From NCBI GenBank assembly GCA_033557465.1, contig CM066039.1, positions 397,005,440-397,069,439 of the forward strand: DNA of 64,000 nucleotides, in the 5' to 3' direction. The position numbers and the translations under genes are program-made. The first letter of the stretch is position 1; each line of letters begins with the position of its first letter. The notes beneath the pieces were generated by a model. That model saw only the letters and a list, made by a program, of their open reading frames with translations, was not told the origin of the DNA and made no database searches. This stretch comes from Ichthyophis bannanicus. Lineage: Eukaryota; Chordata; Amphibia; Gymnophiona; Ichthyophiidae. Positions 1 to 10,204 of the stretch are shown here, piece after piece.

Positions 1-46
1 TCCTGCTGTTCCCAGAGATCACCTGTTACAGGTAAGTAACTGTGCT
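1..46 (+). mobile_element. Right end of a truncated DIRS element
   Basis: The first 46 bases match the right terminus of the DIRS copies ending at 34259 and 52912, including the short hairpin ACCTGTTACAGGT. The rest of this element lies to the left of the window. The next base starts CR1-type sequence with TTCCTGAC, the same junction as the DIRS copy at 28-34 kb. Confidence 0.8.
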
Positions 47-735
47 TTCCTGACATTGCCTCTCAGTTTACCCCCTTACAGCTTCATATTATGCACTCTA
101 GTGTTACAGCTTCCCCGTCTTTGGAAGAGGTTTGTTTCTTCATTAATACTCTTTAAGTATTTAAAGGTCTGAATCATATCTCCCCTGTCCCTCCTCTCAT
201 CTAGAGTGTACATATTTAGGTCTTCAAGTCTCTTCTCATAAGTCTTCTGATGCAGGCTCCAAATCATTTTGGTCGCCTTCCTCTGAACCATTTCCAGTCT
301 TTTTATATCCTTTGTGAGATACAGTCTCAAACTGAACACAGTATTCCAAGTGAGGCCTCACCAGTGACTTGTACAGTGGCATTAGTAACTCTTCCTTTCT
401 TCTGGTAATTCCTCTCTGTATGCAACCCAGAATCTTTCTGCCTTTTGCCACCGCTCTTCACATTGTTTCGCCACCTTGAGATCTTCAGAAACAATCACTC
501 TGAGGCCCTTCTCTTGGTCCGTGCACATTGACCTCTCTCCCCCTATCGCATACAATTCCCTTGGCTTTCTGCTTCCCAAGTGCATGACACTACACTTTTT
601 CGCATTAAATTGTAACTGCCAAGCATTAGACCATTCTTCCAGCTTTTGTAGATCTTTCCTTATGTTATCCACTCCCTCAGGGGAGTCCACTCTTGCAAAT
701 TTTCATGTCATCCACAAAAAGACAGACTTTGCCAT
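47..735 (-). mobile_element. CR1-type LINE fragment (RT C-terminal part and 3' region)
   Basis: Minus-strand frames at 382-690, 236-451 and 76-339 follow each other as parts of a CR1 ORF2 C-terminus. They contain the RPHLEYCVQF motif, a 'VQRKATKMI' segment and an 'ERRDRGDMIQ' segment, all typical of CR1. Frameshifts split it, so it is a dead 5'-truncated copy. Its low-coordinate part abuts the DIRS end at position 46, so the DIRS was inserted into this CR1. Confidence 0.8.
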
Positions 736-737
736 TC

Positions 738-1683
738 ATAAGAACATATAAGAACATAAGATATGCCATACTGGGACAGACCAATGTCCATCAAGCCCAG
801 TATCCTGTTTCCAACCGTGGCCAATCTAGGTCATACGTACCTAGCAGTTTCCTCAAAAGACACAGGTTCCACAATGCTTGTACTGGGTCAAGCATTGATA
901 TCTTGGGTCCCTTCTTAATAATGGTTTATGGACCTTTCCTCCAGGAACTTGTTCAAACCTTTTTTAAACCCAGCTACACTAACAGCCTTTACTACATCCT
1001 CCGGTAACAAATTCCAGAGTTTGATTACACGTTGAGTGAAAAAATATTTTCTTTTATTAGTCTTAAATAGTTTACCCTGTAGCTTCATTGCATGTCCCCT
1101 AGTCTTTCTATATTCTGATAACGTAAACAATCGATCTACGTTTACCTGTTCCATTCCGTTCATTAATTTATAGACTTCTATCATATCTCCCCTCAGTCGT
1201 TTCTTTTCCAGGTGAAAGAGCCCTAACCTTTAGCCTTTCTTTATAGGGGTATCCGTCCATCCCCTTTACCATTTTGGTGGCTCTTCTCTGAACCTTTTCT
1301 AATAACGCTATATCCTTTTTAAGATACGGCGACCAGAATTGCACACAATATTCAAGGTGCGGTCTCACCATGGAACGATATAGAGGCATTATAATATCTT
1401 TTGTTTTATTTTCCATTCCTTTCCTTATGATACCTAGCATTCTATTTGCTCTCTTTGCCGCCGCTGCACACTGGGCCGAGGGTTTTAACATGTTATCCAC
1501 AATGACGCCTGAATCTTTTTCCTGGAACCTTGCATCGTGTAACCATAGTTTGGGTTGTTCTTCCCTAGGTGCATAACTTTGCACTTGTCCACATTAAATT
1601 TCATCTGCCATTCTGATGCCCAGTCTTCAGTCCTTCATCAATATCACTCACAAATACATTGAACAGTACCGGTCCCAGGACTG
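738..1683 (-). mobile_element. CR1-type LINE 3' fragment, second subfamily
   Basis: The 3' end begins with 'AAGAACATAAGATATGCC', a tail seen at least five more times in the window. Going upstream on the minus strand, frames 915-1184 and 1168-1584 encode the C-terminal CR1 segment ('[20 protein letters not shown]', RPHLEYCVQFWSP). It is truncated near 1683 within RT, where a reverse DIRS fragment begins. Frameshifts are present. Confidence 0.85.
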
Positions 1684-1684
1684 A

Positions 1685-2829
1685 GTCCAGGAATCAGTAT
1701 TTACATATGGGTGACATTGGCACCAAAGGCGTCCATGTGGGAACGCTCCCCAGCATCCAATAGGAAAACAGTTGGAAGTACTCCACTGCACCTGTGTGCC
1801 TGCTTCCCAACGCCTCATCAGTTGAGTTCGTAGCTGAGAGGAAAAAAATAAAAGTAACCCTACAGCTCCTAGGGGAGGAGGGTGGGTTGTGAAGACTGAT
1901 TCCTGCTGTTCCTAGAGATCACCTGTTACAGGTGATTAACTACACTGTCTCCAGGAACAAGCAGGAATGCAGTCTTCACATATGGGACTTGCTAGCTCCC
2001 AGGATCCAGACTAGTATTGTGGGAGAGCAGTGTGATCCCTAAGGCCAAAAGATTGAAGCCAAAGAGTCTGGAGATTGTGGGCATTGGCCTATTTCAGAAG
2101 GCAATACTCTCCCAAGATAGTCTGTTCTCTTGTAGATGTCCAGGACAGAGGGTAGGCGTTGTCTAATTCCCAAAGAGGTGCTGGAGTACAGCTTGGCCAA
2201 AGACAGCATCCTAGCAGGAGTCTTTCTACACAATAGTGGGCAGCAAAAGTATGGATGGAGGACCAGGTAGCTGCCCAGCAGATCTTGTCAATGGATACTG
2301 AATGGAGATTGGCTATGGAGGTTGCCATAGCCCACACATTTTGAGCAGTGAAGTGACCCTCAGAGTCCTGTATAGGCAAAAGAAATGCGGTCTGCTATCC
2401 ATTTGGATAGTTTTTGTCACCAGAAGCCTAGGTGACTAGAATCAAGTAAGATGAATAATTGAGAGTATCTTCTGTGATACTTTAGTAAGCCAGCGTTCGC
2501 TTGCAGTCCAAAGTGTGTAGTGCTGTTCAGACTGAGATGCATGTGGTCTCAAGAAGAAAATCGGTAGGATTACTGACTGGCTTAGATGGAAGGAGGAGAC
2601 TACTTTCAGAAGGAAATGTGGATGGGTATGCAGAACTACTTTGTCATGGTGGAACCGGATATAAGGCGGATCCGCCACGAGAGCCTACAGTCACTGAAGC
2701 AGCAAGCTGACATGAGGGCAATGAGGAAGATTACCTTCCAAGATAGAAACTTCAGTGAAGTGGTGGCTAAAGGCTCAGAGGCTTTAAGTTGAGCGAGAAC
2801 CACATTGAGATCCCACACCTCCAGTACCC
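1685..2829 (-). mobile_element. Minus-strand DIRS 3' fragment (recombinase, internal complementary region, right repeat)
   Basis: Read on the minus strand, pieces of a DIRS tyrosine recombinase lie at 2636-2818, 2442-2678 and 2089-2379: 'TSLKFLSWKV', 'YIRFHHDKVVL', and a HFTAQNV...HTFAAHYC block equivalent to the H-x-x-R and catalytic Tyr region. They are followed by the internal complementary region around 1900-1985 and the inverted terminal repeat at 1690-1850. The copy lacks gag and RT and is broken by frameshifts. It is truncated inside the recombinase at about 2829. Confidence 0.85.
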
Positions 2830-3204
2830 ATCTCCCACTTCAGTTAATTATGAGAGCATGCGTAAATCAGCTTTTTCTTTAGCGGCTCCCACCCTTTGGA
2901 ACAGCCTCCCAGCCCCTATTCATCTGAGCCCTGCTTCAAGAGCTTTAAACATTCCTCTTTGAAACTACCTTTTGACTTACGTCCTCCTTCCACAGAGGAA
3001 AGAGCCTCAGCACAGTTCTACGACTGTCCTTCTCTCCTGACATGTGCGTCCTCCCTTTGAAGAAGCTGTGTCTTGCTGGTCAACCTGCTTCTGACCTATG
3101 ATTTCCTATCAATGAATGCAAGTTCCTTTCTGTCTCTTACTAAGGGTTTTAGGAATTTGTAAACCGCATAGACTGTGTACAATGGTGCGGTATATCGTGT
3201 CCAA
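2830..3204 (+). mobile_element. L2-type LINE 3' end
   Basis: The plus strand shows the typical L2 C-terminal block (a 'PTLWNSLPAPIHLSP'-like reading near 2890-2930). A 3' tail follows with 'GTAAACCGCATAGACTGTG' and 'GGTGCGGTATAT'. This tail type (AAACCGC...GCGGTATAT) recurs at 18000, 37090, 40600 and 58140. No intact frame remains. Confidence 0.65.
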
Positions 3205-3491
3205 TAAGCAAACATAAACATACTACTTCTGATTTGTATAGTGCTACAAGGCATACACAGCACTGTACAGACACATGTAAGAGGCAGTTCCTGCTCATCT
3301 GAGTTTACAGTCTAGTCAGGACATATACAGCAGTTGAGGACAGGGATACATCTAGGGGCAAGGTAAAGAAACACGTAGGAGACTAAGCAGATCAGGATAC
3401 AAAAGCGGCCTCAGAGGTGAGTTTTGAGCCTGGATTTGAAAAGGGCCAGAGATGAAGCCTGACACACAGACTCAGGTAGTTTGTTCCAGGC

Positions 3492-3812
3492 ATAAGGACA
3501 TAAGAACATAAGATATGCCAAACTGGGTCAGACCAAGGTCCATCAAGCCCAGTATCCTGTTTCCAACACTGGCCAATCTAGGTCATTCGTACCTAGCAGT
3601 TCCCCCAAAAGACACAGGTTCCGCAGTGCTTGTACTGGGTCAAGCATTGATATCCTGGGTCCCTTCTTAATAATGGTTTGTGCACCTTTCCTCCAGGAAC
3701 TTGTCCAAACCTTTTTTAAACCCAGCTACACTAACAGCCTTTACTACATCCTCCAGTAACAAATTCCAGAGGTTGATTACACGTTGAGTGAAAAAATATT
3801 TTCTTTTATTAG
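3492..3812 (-). mobile_element. 5'-truncated CR1 3' end nested in L2
   Basis: Starts with the 'GACATAAGAACATAAGATAT' tail and extends to the '[15 protein letters not shown]' coding block before stopping abruptly at about 3812. Short 5'-truncated copies like this are the usual product of CR1 target-primed reverse transcription. Confidence 0.8.
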
Positions 3813-3966
3813 GAGCAGCAAGGTGAAAGGAGAGAAGTCTGGAGTTGGCAGGAGAAGAGAAGGGCACAGATAGAAGCAATTTGCCAGAAGAGCAGAGATC
3901 CCGAGGAGGGGTGTAGGGAGAGATAAGAGAGGTAGTGAGGAACAGCAGAATGAGTGCACTTATAGG

Positions 3967-5436
3967 TGTGATGAGGAAGTTCCATTTCCTACCTTAAAAA
4001 CACAGGATTCACTGAATTCTAGTCTTGAAGCTGACAGGCAGGCAGGCCATGTGAGCAGCAGTTGTCAGGGGCGACATAAACAAACCCAGCCACGGGGTTT
4101 GCAAACACGCCCAGCTGAAAAACATTCCCCAGTTCCTAATAGCTTGCACCTGGATAGGGGAAGAGCTAATAGCCATTATAAGAGTCACGCAGGAAATACA
4201 GAGTCAGAACTGGCTGGACTAGGTGAACTGTTAGAACTAGCTGAACCAGCTGATCTAGAGAAAGAAGGAGGAGTTTCAGACTCTGACCCAGGACGTGAGT
4301 CAGAACCAAAACTAGGAAGAGTTCACCACAGAAACTACCCAGAGTACTGCAGGAGAAAGCAGCTAGTGAGGTCAGAGAACAGCTGTAAGTGTTCTACTGA
4401 TAGCAAGCCGTTTGGAGCTCAGAGGCAACGTTCCAACTGGAGTGATTGGAAGCCTAAAGACAAACAGTATGTATTTGAGAGCTGTAGCCTGGAGAATGAT
4501 TCTGGTAGAAAGCTAAAGTTTACTGATAAAAGAATTACCTGCAGGGTTAACGCTGAGAAGCCTCGTGTGGGAAATCCTAGGTGGGGGCAGGGCTGTAACA
4601 CCCAGCCGAGGGATTTGTGCACAGAGCTGAAGAGAGAGCAGTTAACACCTCTAGAGAGAGAAAGGTATTTCCCTGAAGATGTTTGCATGTCTGAGGAAGA
4701 TATATTAGAAGTGCCTAAGCCTCAGAGAAAACCCCGAAGGTTTAAACTTGGTGCTAATAGGGGAGAAGAATATTGTTTATCAAAGCCTGAAGCTAGAGCC
4801 AATAAGCATTCCAAGGGTAGAACCCCCTACAAGAAGTTGGACTCTAAAAACCCTGAATGGTGGCTTCCCTCTCTCCCAGACACCGAGGAATACGGTAGCT
4901 GTTATTCTAGCCCTAAAGGGAGTTGGGCAGAGAGACACTGTGACGGCACGTTACAGGGGAACTTGCAGAGATATTGTGACAAGGAGAACCCAGATAATAC
5001 TGAATGCATGCAGGAGCCTATGGTCATTGATACACGCAGTGAATGTTCATTTGATGGTGACCCAATGGACTGCACATTGATTTTCTCTGATAAAGTGACG
5101 TCTTTTTGCTAGTCAAAAGGCTGTATAGTGTGTAAAGCAAACACTATAAGTGAAGAGTGCTGTTTGCACATAGAGAAACTATGTGCTGAGTTTTGCAGGT
5201 TTAACCTTGACCCTTTACTTTAAGAAGCAAGAAGAAGCTGTTCTAATTTCCTTTGTATTTTGCCAGAAAGTATGGTTTATTTGTTTTGAGTATTGTGTTA
5301 TATTACCTGAAGAATCTGACCCCGGGAGGGGAAATAAATCCTTTTACCTTAAACCACTCGTGTTCACAACTACTTAATCGCCATCAGACACAGATCTGCT
5401 ACCCCTAGGCGGCAGTCTGCCCACCTGGTGGTGACA
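3967..5436 (+). mobile_element. Solo-LTR-like element with internal open frame
   Basis: A 1.47-kb insertion that starts TGTGATGAGG and ends GGTGGTGACA, i.e. TGT...ACA termini. It is flanked by TAGG at 3963-3966 and 5437-5440, which fits a 4-bp target duplication. The wider match ATAGGT at 3962-3967 and 5436-5441 is equally possible. Removing it restores continuous L2 sequence. An AATAAA signal lies at about 5331, near the 3' end, as in an LTR. No primer-binding site, gag or pol is seen. It could be a solo LTR or another non-autonomous retroelement; I do not recognise the family. Confidence 0.5.
4051..5112 (+). CDS. Unrecognised 353-codon open frame inside the LTR-like element
   Basis: The open frame ends at TAG 5110-5112 and is rich in charged residues, Ser, Asn and Cys, with no recognised domain, signal peptide or membrane segment. 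It begins at a GTG codon. The frame is also open further upstream, and its first in-frame ATG is only near 4687, so normal ATG initiation of the full frame is not supported. Possible readings are an LTR-borne accessory frame, the decayed 5' part of an internal gene, or a chance open frame. The C-terminal end is acidic with scattered Cys. I assign no function. Confidence 0.3.
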   Translation: MSSSCQGRHKQTQPRGLQTRPAEKHSPVPNSLHLDRGRANSHYKSHAGNTESELAGLGELLELAEPADLEKEGGVSDSDPGRESEPKLGRVHHRNYPEYCRRKQLVRSENSCKCSTDSKPFGAQRQRSNWSDWKPKDKQYVFESCSLENDSGRKLKFTDKRITCRVNAEKPRVGNPRWGQGCNTQPRDLCTELKREQLTPLERERYFPEDVCMSEEDILEVPKPQRKPRRFKLGANRGEEYCLSKPEARANKHSKGRTPYKKLDSKNPEWWLPSLPDTEEYGSCYSSPKGSWAERHCDGTLQGNLQRYCDKENPDNTECMQEPMVIDTRSECSFDGDPMDCTLIFSDKVTSFC

Positions 5437-6639
5437 TAGGTCAGTAGGAGAAGTTTGAACTGGATGTGGAAACTAATAAGGAGCCAGTGAAGTGACTTGA
5501 GAAGAGGGATTATATGAGCATATCGAGGCTGGCAGAAGATTAGCCATGCAGCTGAGTTTTAAACAGATTGAAGGGGAGAGAGATGATTCAAGGGGGAGAC
5601 CAGAAAGAAAGACGTTGCAATAGTCTAGACAGGGGGTGACTAAAGAGTGGATGAGTGGATAAGGGGCAAATTTTGCTAATGTTATAGAGAAAGAAGTGAC
5701 AGGTTTTAGCTATCAATTGGATGTGTGTGGAGAAGGAGAGGGAGGTCAGACAACCCCAGGGTTGCAAGCCAAGGAAATGGGGAGTAGTAGAGCGTTATCC
5801 ACAGAGATTGAGAAAGGAGGAAGGGGGGATGTGGCTTTAGGGGGGAAAAATAAGCTTTGTTTTGGTCATGTTCAATTTCAGGTGGCAATGTCAGATAGGC
5901 AGGCAGAGATCTGGGCCTGGATTGCTGGAGAGATTTCAGGTTTAGAGAACTAGATCTGAGAGTCATCAGGGAAAAGATAGTACTGAAAACCATAAGAGGA
6001 GATGAGTGCATCAAGAGACTGGGTATAGAGGGAGAAAAGGAATGGGTCCAAGACAGACCCTTGAGGTAAACCAGCTGAGAGAGGGGGATAGCAATATAGG
6101 AGGATCCACCAGCACAAACATTGAACGTACAATGGGAGAGATAAGAAAAGAACCAAGATAGCACAAGGTATCAAGGAGAAGGTGGTGATCAACAGTGCCA
6201 AAAGCAGAGATGTCAAGAAGGATGAGGATTGAGTAAAGACCCTTGGATTTTGCCAGGAACACAACACAGGAGACTTTGGCAAGAGCCGTTTCAGTAGAAT
6301 GTAAAGGATGAAAGCCAGATTGCAGTGAATGCAGAAGGGCCTGAGAGGAGAGAAAGCCAAGGCAATGCCAGTGAACCACACGTTCAAGTAGTTTAGAAGC
6401 GAAGGGAAGGAGGGAGATGGGTCAAGGGAGAGAGGTGGAATAAATCCCCCTGAATGGCTCAAAATGCGGCTGGGTGAGGGGGTGCAGGGAGTTCCCTGCA
6501 GCTCGACCCTGGCCATGGAAGACCAGATCAGAGGTCGGGCTGTGGGGAACTAAGATTGTTTTCTGCGGCTCCTGAATGGAGCTACAGTGCCATGGCAATG
6601 GGACGCTATGGCACTGTGGCTCCATTCAAGCACCTGGCT

Positions 6640-9295
6640 GAGTTATTTATTTATTTTATTTTTATTTAACTAGTTTTGTATAGCACTTTATCCTTCAATC
6701 AAAGTGGTTGACAACACGGTGGATCTACATTGAACGAAAAAGGGGGGTGGGGGAGCTACAAGACTTACATATAGACTTTAGTCACTTGGTTCCTAGTTCT
6801 CCCTTATGCTTGTCGGTGGGGCGTAGGTTCTCTTTTACTTGCTCATAGTATTCTGTGAACAGGAGGGTCTTGAGGGCTTTGCAGAAGTCCTTGATGTCAT
6901 TCAGGGCTCTTATTTCATCCGGGAGGGAATTCCAAAGAGCTGGTGCTGAGGAGATAGCTCTGTTGGAGGTAGCCTGTTTTGTCTTCTGGTATCCAGTGGG
7001 AGTGCGGAGTCTGTTATTGCCATTAGCTCATCTAGGTCTGTTCGTTGTTTCTCTGGTTAATGCATTGTGCAGGATATTCGCTGAGCATTGATCTATGATT
7101 TTGAAGTTTAAAGTTGATTTGAATCTTGCCCGTGCAGTTATCGGTAGCCAGTGTAGCTGCTGCAGTACAGGTGTGATGTGCTCGTGTTTGGCTGTGCACG
7201 TAATAATGCGTGCTGCAGTGTGTTGCACCATTTTGAGTGGGTGGGTGGATTGCTTGGGCAGATCTTGATATAAAGAGTTTCCGTAGTTCAGTATTGGAGT
7301 GATTACTGCCTGGCAGATGGTGTGGAAGTTGTCCTGATTGAGGATTGGTCGGAGGCTCCTGATGATCTTTAAACGGTGGTATGCCTTTGAACCTACACTC
7401 ACATATAAGCAAAACCGCTGCAGATTCTTGTCTAGTATGATGCCTAGGTGTATTTCACTTCGTCCCTCGTTGATATTGTTTTGTTTAGGACACTGACTTG
7501 AGGTGGGTTGAAAGTGGTGTTCCTGGAAATGAACATTGCCTCCGTTTTGTCAAAGTTGATTTTGAGGTTGTCAGCAAGCCAGTTCATATCTTCTAGGCAC
7601 TGGGTCATATAGGTTATATCGGGTGCCAGTGTATAGGTATGATGGGAGAGAAGATAGAGGAGGCAATCCGGACTCTCGTTTAAGCTATCGAACAATTTCG
7701 GATTTACACTTTAGGGTCTTTAATACCACAGGTTTTAAACTCGTCCTTAGATTGTATTGTATTCTGTAATATAAAGTAGGGCTTTCAGCTATCAGTGGTT
7801 TTCTGTTGGTCTTTAACCGGTCATGTGATCACACCAGGAAGTTTAAATGTTGATACTTTCCGGGTGTGCGATGGAGCAACACAGTTTGAAGAAGAGCCAG
7901 GAGCATCTTATTCTTGAAACACAACGTTGGGTTACTGATTCATGATTTTGATCTCGAAATGGTTGCTACAAAAAAGATTTTGGAAAGTTGTTTTTAGCTG
8001 AGACCTCAGGGCATATCCAGCTATATGAACAGAAGCCGGTTTGGTCAGTTCTCCCTAAAATGTCAACGGGGGGAGATTTGTGAGCAGCCTGTATGACTTC
8101 AAGAAAAACGGAGCTACTAAAAGTCTTATGCTTGGAGAGAAGGTTTAATCAGCTAAGTGACTTTTTCTTTGGTTTGATGGCCTATGATTAGAGAATATGT
8201 TTTTACCGGTTAGTACTGAGGGGTTAATGTCCCCTTAGGACTTGTTAGGTTTGCGTCCCTAAAAAAATAAAAAAAAGGAACATAACACTACGAGAAGAAA
8301 TTGTTCTCTTCAAAGTGTAAGTTCAGACAAAAATTGTTTGTATGTTTCCCTTGTTTGATTAATAATTTGTGGGAGATATTGTGGGGTTAGTTTCTAGGGA
8401 TAGTGTATCTATTGGGGCATACACCATGATGTCGTCGGCATATAGGTGATTATACAATGCCACAGACTATATTATGTTAAAAATGGGTTGGATGTATATA
8501 TTGAATAGGATGGATGATAGTGCTGATCCTTGAAGTATCCCCTAGGTGATGGGGAACTGCATTGATTTCCTTTGGTTGCATCTTACTTGTTGGGTTCTAT
8601 TGCTGAGGTAGGAGGTGAACCATTTTATAGTATTGTTGCGCAGCCCGATCTCCCGCAGACTGTTTAGCATTATGGAGTGGGACACAGTGTTGAAAGCTGC
8701 TGAGATGTCTATGAAAACCAGCATGAGTCCATTTCTTCAGAAGGTTGTCAGAGAGATGTGAGCAGGGTCTCTACATTGTGCTGTGGCTTGAAGCCATGTT
8801 GATGGGGGTCTAATGGGGCATGTAGATCAATGTGATCCTGCAGTTGTCTCTGTACTGCTTTTTCGATCTTTGATATAAATGGGAGGCTTGAGATAGGGCG
8901 GTAAGATTTCGGGTCGGCAGAGCTTAGCTTTGCATTCTTGAGGATGGGTTGGATCGTAGTTTGCTTGAGTGCTTATCCTTGTTTGAGGGAGTCTCCCACA
9001 ACTTTGTGAATGTGCTGGCGTAGTTGGTCCTTGTTTTCCTTAATCCACTCCACTGGGCATGGGTGAGAAGGAGAAGTTGTTGTATTTAGGGTGTCCATGA
9101 TGTCCTCAATCTGCCGGGCTGTTGGCACACTAAAGTTTTCCCAGGCTTGATGTGCTTCTGCCCAAGTTGGGTGGCATGTCACAGGGAGGTGAGTTTGACT
9201 GGCGTGCTTGCTCATTAAGTATTTTGCGTATTCTTGGGGGTCCAATTGTGGGGTGCTGCTTTGAAGGCTGTCACTGGTGAGCTTTTATGTTAGCT
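6640..9295 (-). mobile_element. L2-type LINE, minus strand, degenerate
   Basis: The low-coordinate 3' end has a TTTATTT-rich tail with 'TATAGCACTTTATCCTTCAA'. Upstream on the minus strand lie a C-terminal block at 7028-7402 ('AARIITCTAKHEHITPVLQQ', 'LHWLPI'), RT palm remnants at 7444-7695, and at 8542-8724 a 'VFIDISAAFNTVSHSIML' block (RT motif A). A linker piece lies at 8973-9245. Stops and shifts break the frame, and about 0.7 kb of unrelated sequence (7700-8385) interrupts it. Confidence 0.7.
7700..8385. other. Unassigned interruption of the L2 element
   Basis: Sequence between two L2 RT pieces that does not fit L2 coding DNA on either strand. It holds no long open frame and includes an A-rich tract at about 8263-8276. 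It is probably another insertion, but I could not define termini or target duplications. Confidence 0.35.
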
Positions 9296-10204
9296 AGTTA
9301 GCTAGTTATGTGGGCTGGACATGTGGCTGATCGGAATCAGGGCACGGCCTATACGTCCAGGCCGTAGACCCAATTCTGATCCTGTGGACACGTCTAGTCC
9401 CTGCGTGATCAGAATCGGGTCTACCTCTATATGGGGAGATGGCCAGCACAGAATGCCCCTCATGATGTCCAGCATTCCCTTTCTGTTCCTATCCCCCTCT
9501 TATATTCATTAACCCCTTCTGTTTTGCTACATCCTTTCCCCTGGTCCAGCATCTTCTGCCTTCTTATCCTCCTCTGTCTGTCTAGCATTTCCACTGTCAC
9601 TCAGCCACCTCCCTTCTGGTATCCATCTGTCTTTATCTGTCCGTTTGGTCTCTATCCCCCTCCCCTATTCACCACAACCCCCTCTTTCTAATCCAGCATC
9701 TCCCCCTTTCTTTTCCCCCGTTCCCTTTCCCAACTCGGCATCTTCCTTCCCCCCTCCCCCCCCCCCATTACCTCTTGTTTTGACATCCCATACTGATTCA
9801 GCATTTCCCCTCACTGTGTACCACATCTTTCTTTCTCCTCTGAGCAAGTTGCTGTTCTCACCTGATCCATGATCTCCTATTCTCTGCCCCTGCACTGATC
9901 AGTTGTTCATCTTCTCTTCTCTCCGCTGCCTGTCATGCTGCTTCTGATTCCTTGGACACGCGACAGCGTCAAAGGAGAGAGAAGAAGTTGGGCTATTAAG
10001 CTTGCGTGTGCCACCTGCCTTTTCAGAAACAGGAAGTGTTTGTTGGAGGGGTGCAGGACTAGCAGAGCCTTAGAGGTGCACGCATGCTCAACAGCCTCGC
10101 ACCTTCTCCCTTGCCGCTGCCACATGTCTAGGAAGATGTCACTGTGTTGCAAGCAGCAGAGAAGAAAAAAATACATGCAGCAACAGTGAGGAGGAGACCA
10201 TAGA
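9296..10204. repeat. Pyrimidine-rich degenerate repeat region
   Basis: From about 9460 to 9870 the plus strand is strongly C/T biased. A recurring CCAGCAT/TAGCAT word is spaced roughly every 50-120 bases, and there is a C-run near 9755-9770, suggesting a decayed tandem or low-complexity repeat. The open frames here are by-products of this bias (for example a run of Pro codons). From 9900 to 10204 nothing specific is recognised. Confidence 0.4.

Larger units (their letters stand above)
3205..6525 (-). mobile_element. L2-type LINE, minus strand, interrupted twice
   Basis: The outer pieces are 3205-3491, 3813-3966 and 5437-6525. The minus-strand frame at 5950-6516 has the RT block '[20 protein letters not shown]' followed by FPDDSQ, a decayed form of the RT active-site box (normally YADD or FADD). 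The adjacent frame at 5706-6164 continues RT in another phase. A CR1 tail (3492-3812) and an LTR-like element (3967-5436) are nested inside. Joining the outer pieces gives continuous L2 3' sequence across both insertions. Confidence 0.75.

Noticed and set aside
4419..4688. 89-aa minus-strand frame in the LTR-like element
   Set aside because: Antisense of the longer plus frame with no features of its own.
7700..8385. Possible Penelope 5' region (GAAACACAACGTTGGG word)
   Set aside because: The word alone is weak; no coding or terminal evidence supports it.
9755..9770. Homopolymer tracts (also 25199-25214, 46863-46884, 54902-54914) as features
   Set aside because: Simple homopolymers; at most possible assembly length errors.
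9645..9895. Open frames rich in Pro (plus) and Gly (minus)
   Set aside because: They follow from the C/T-rich low-complexity DNA and have no domain or homologue-like structure.
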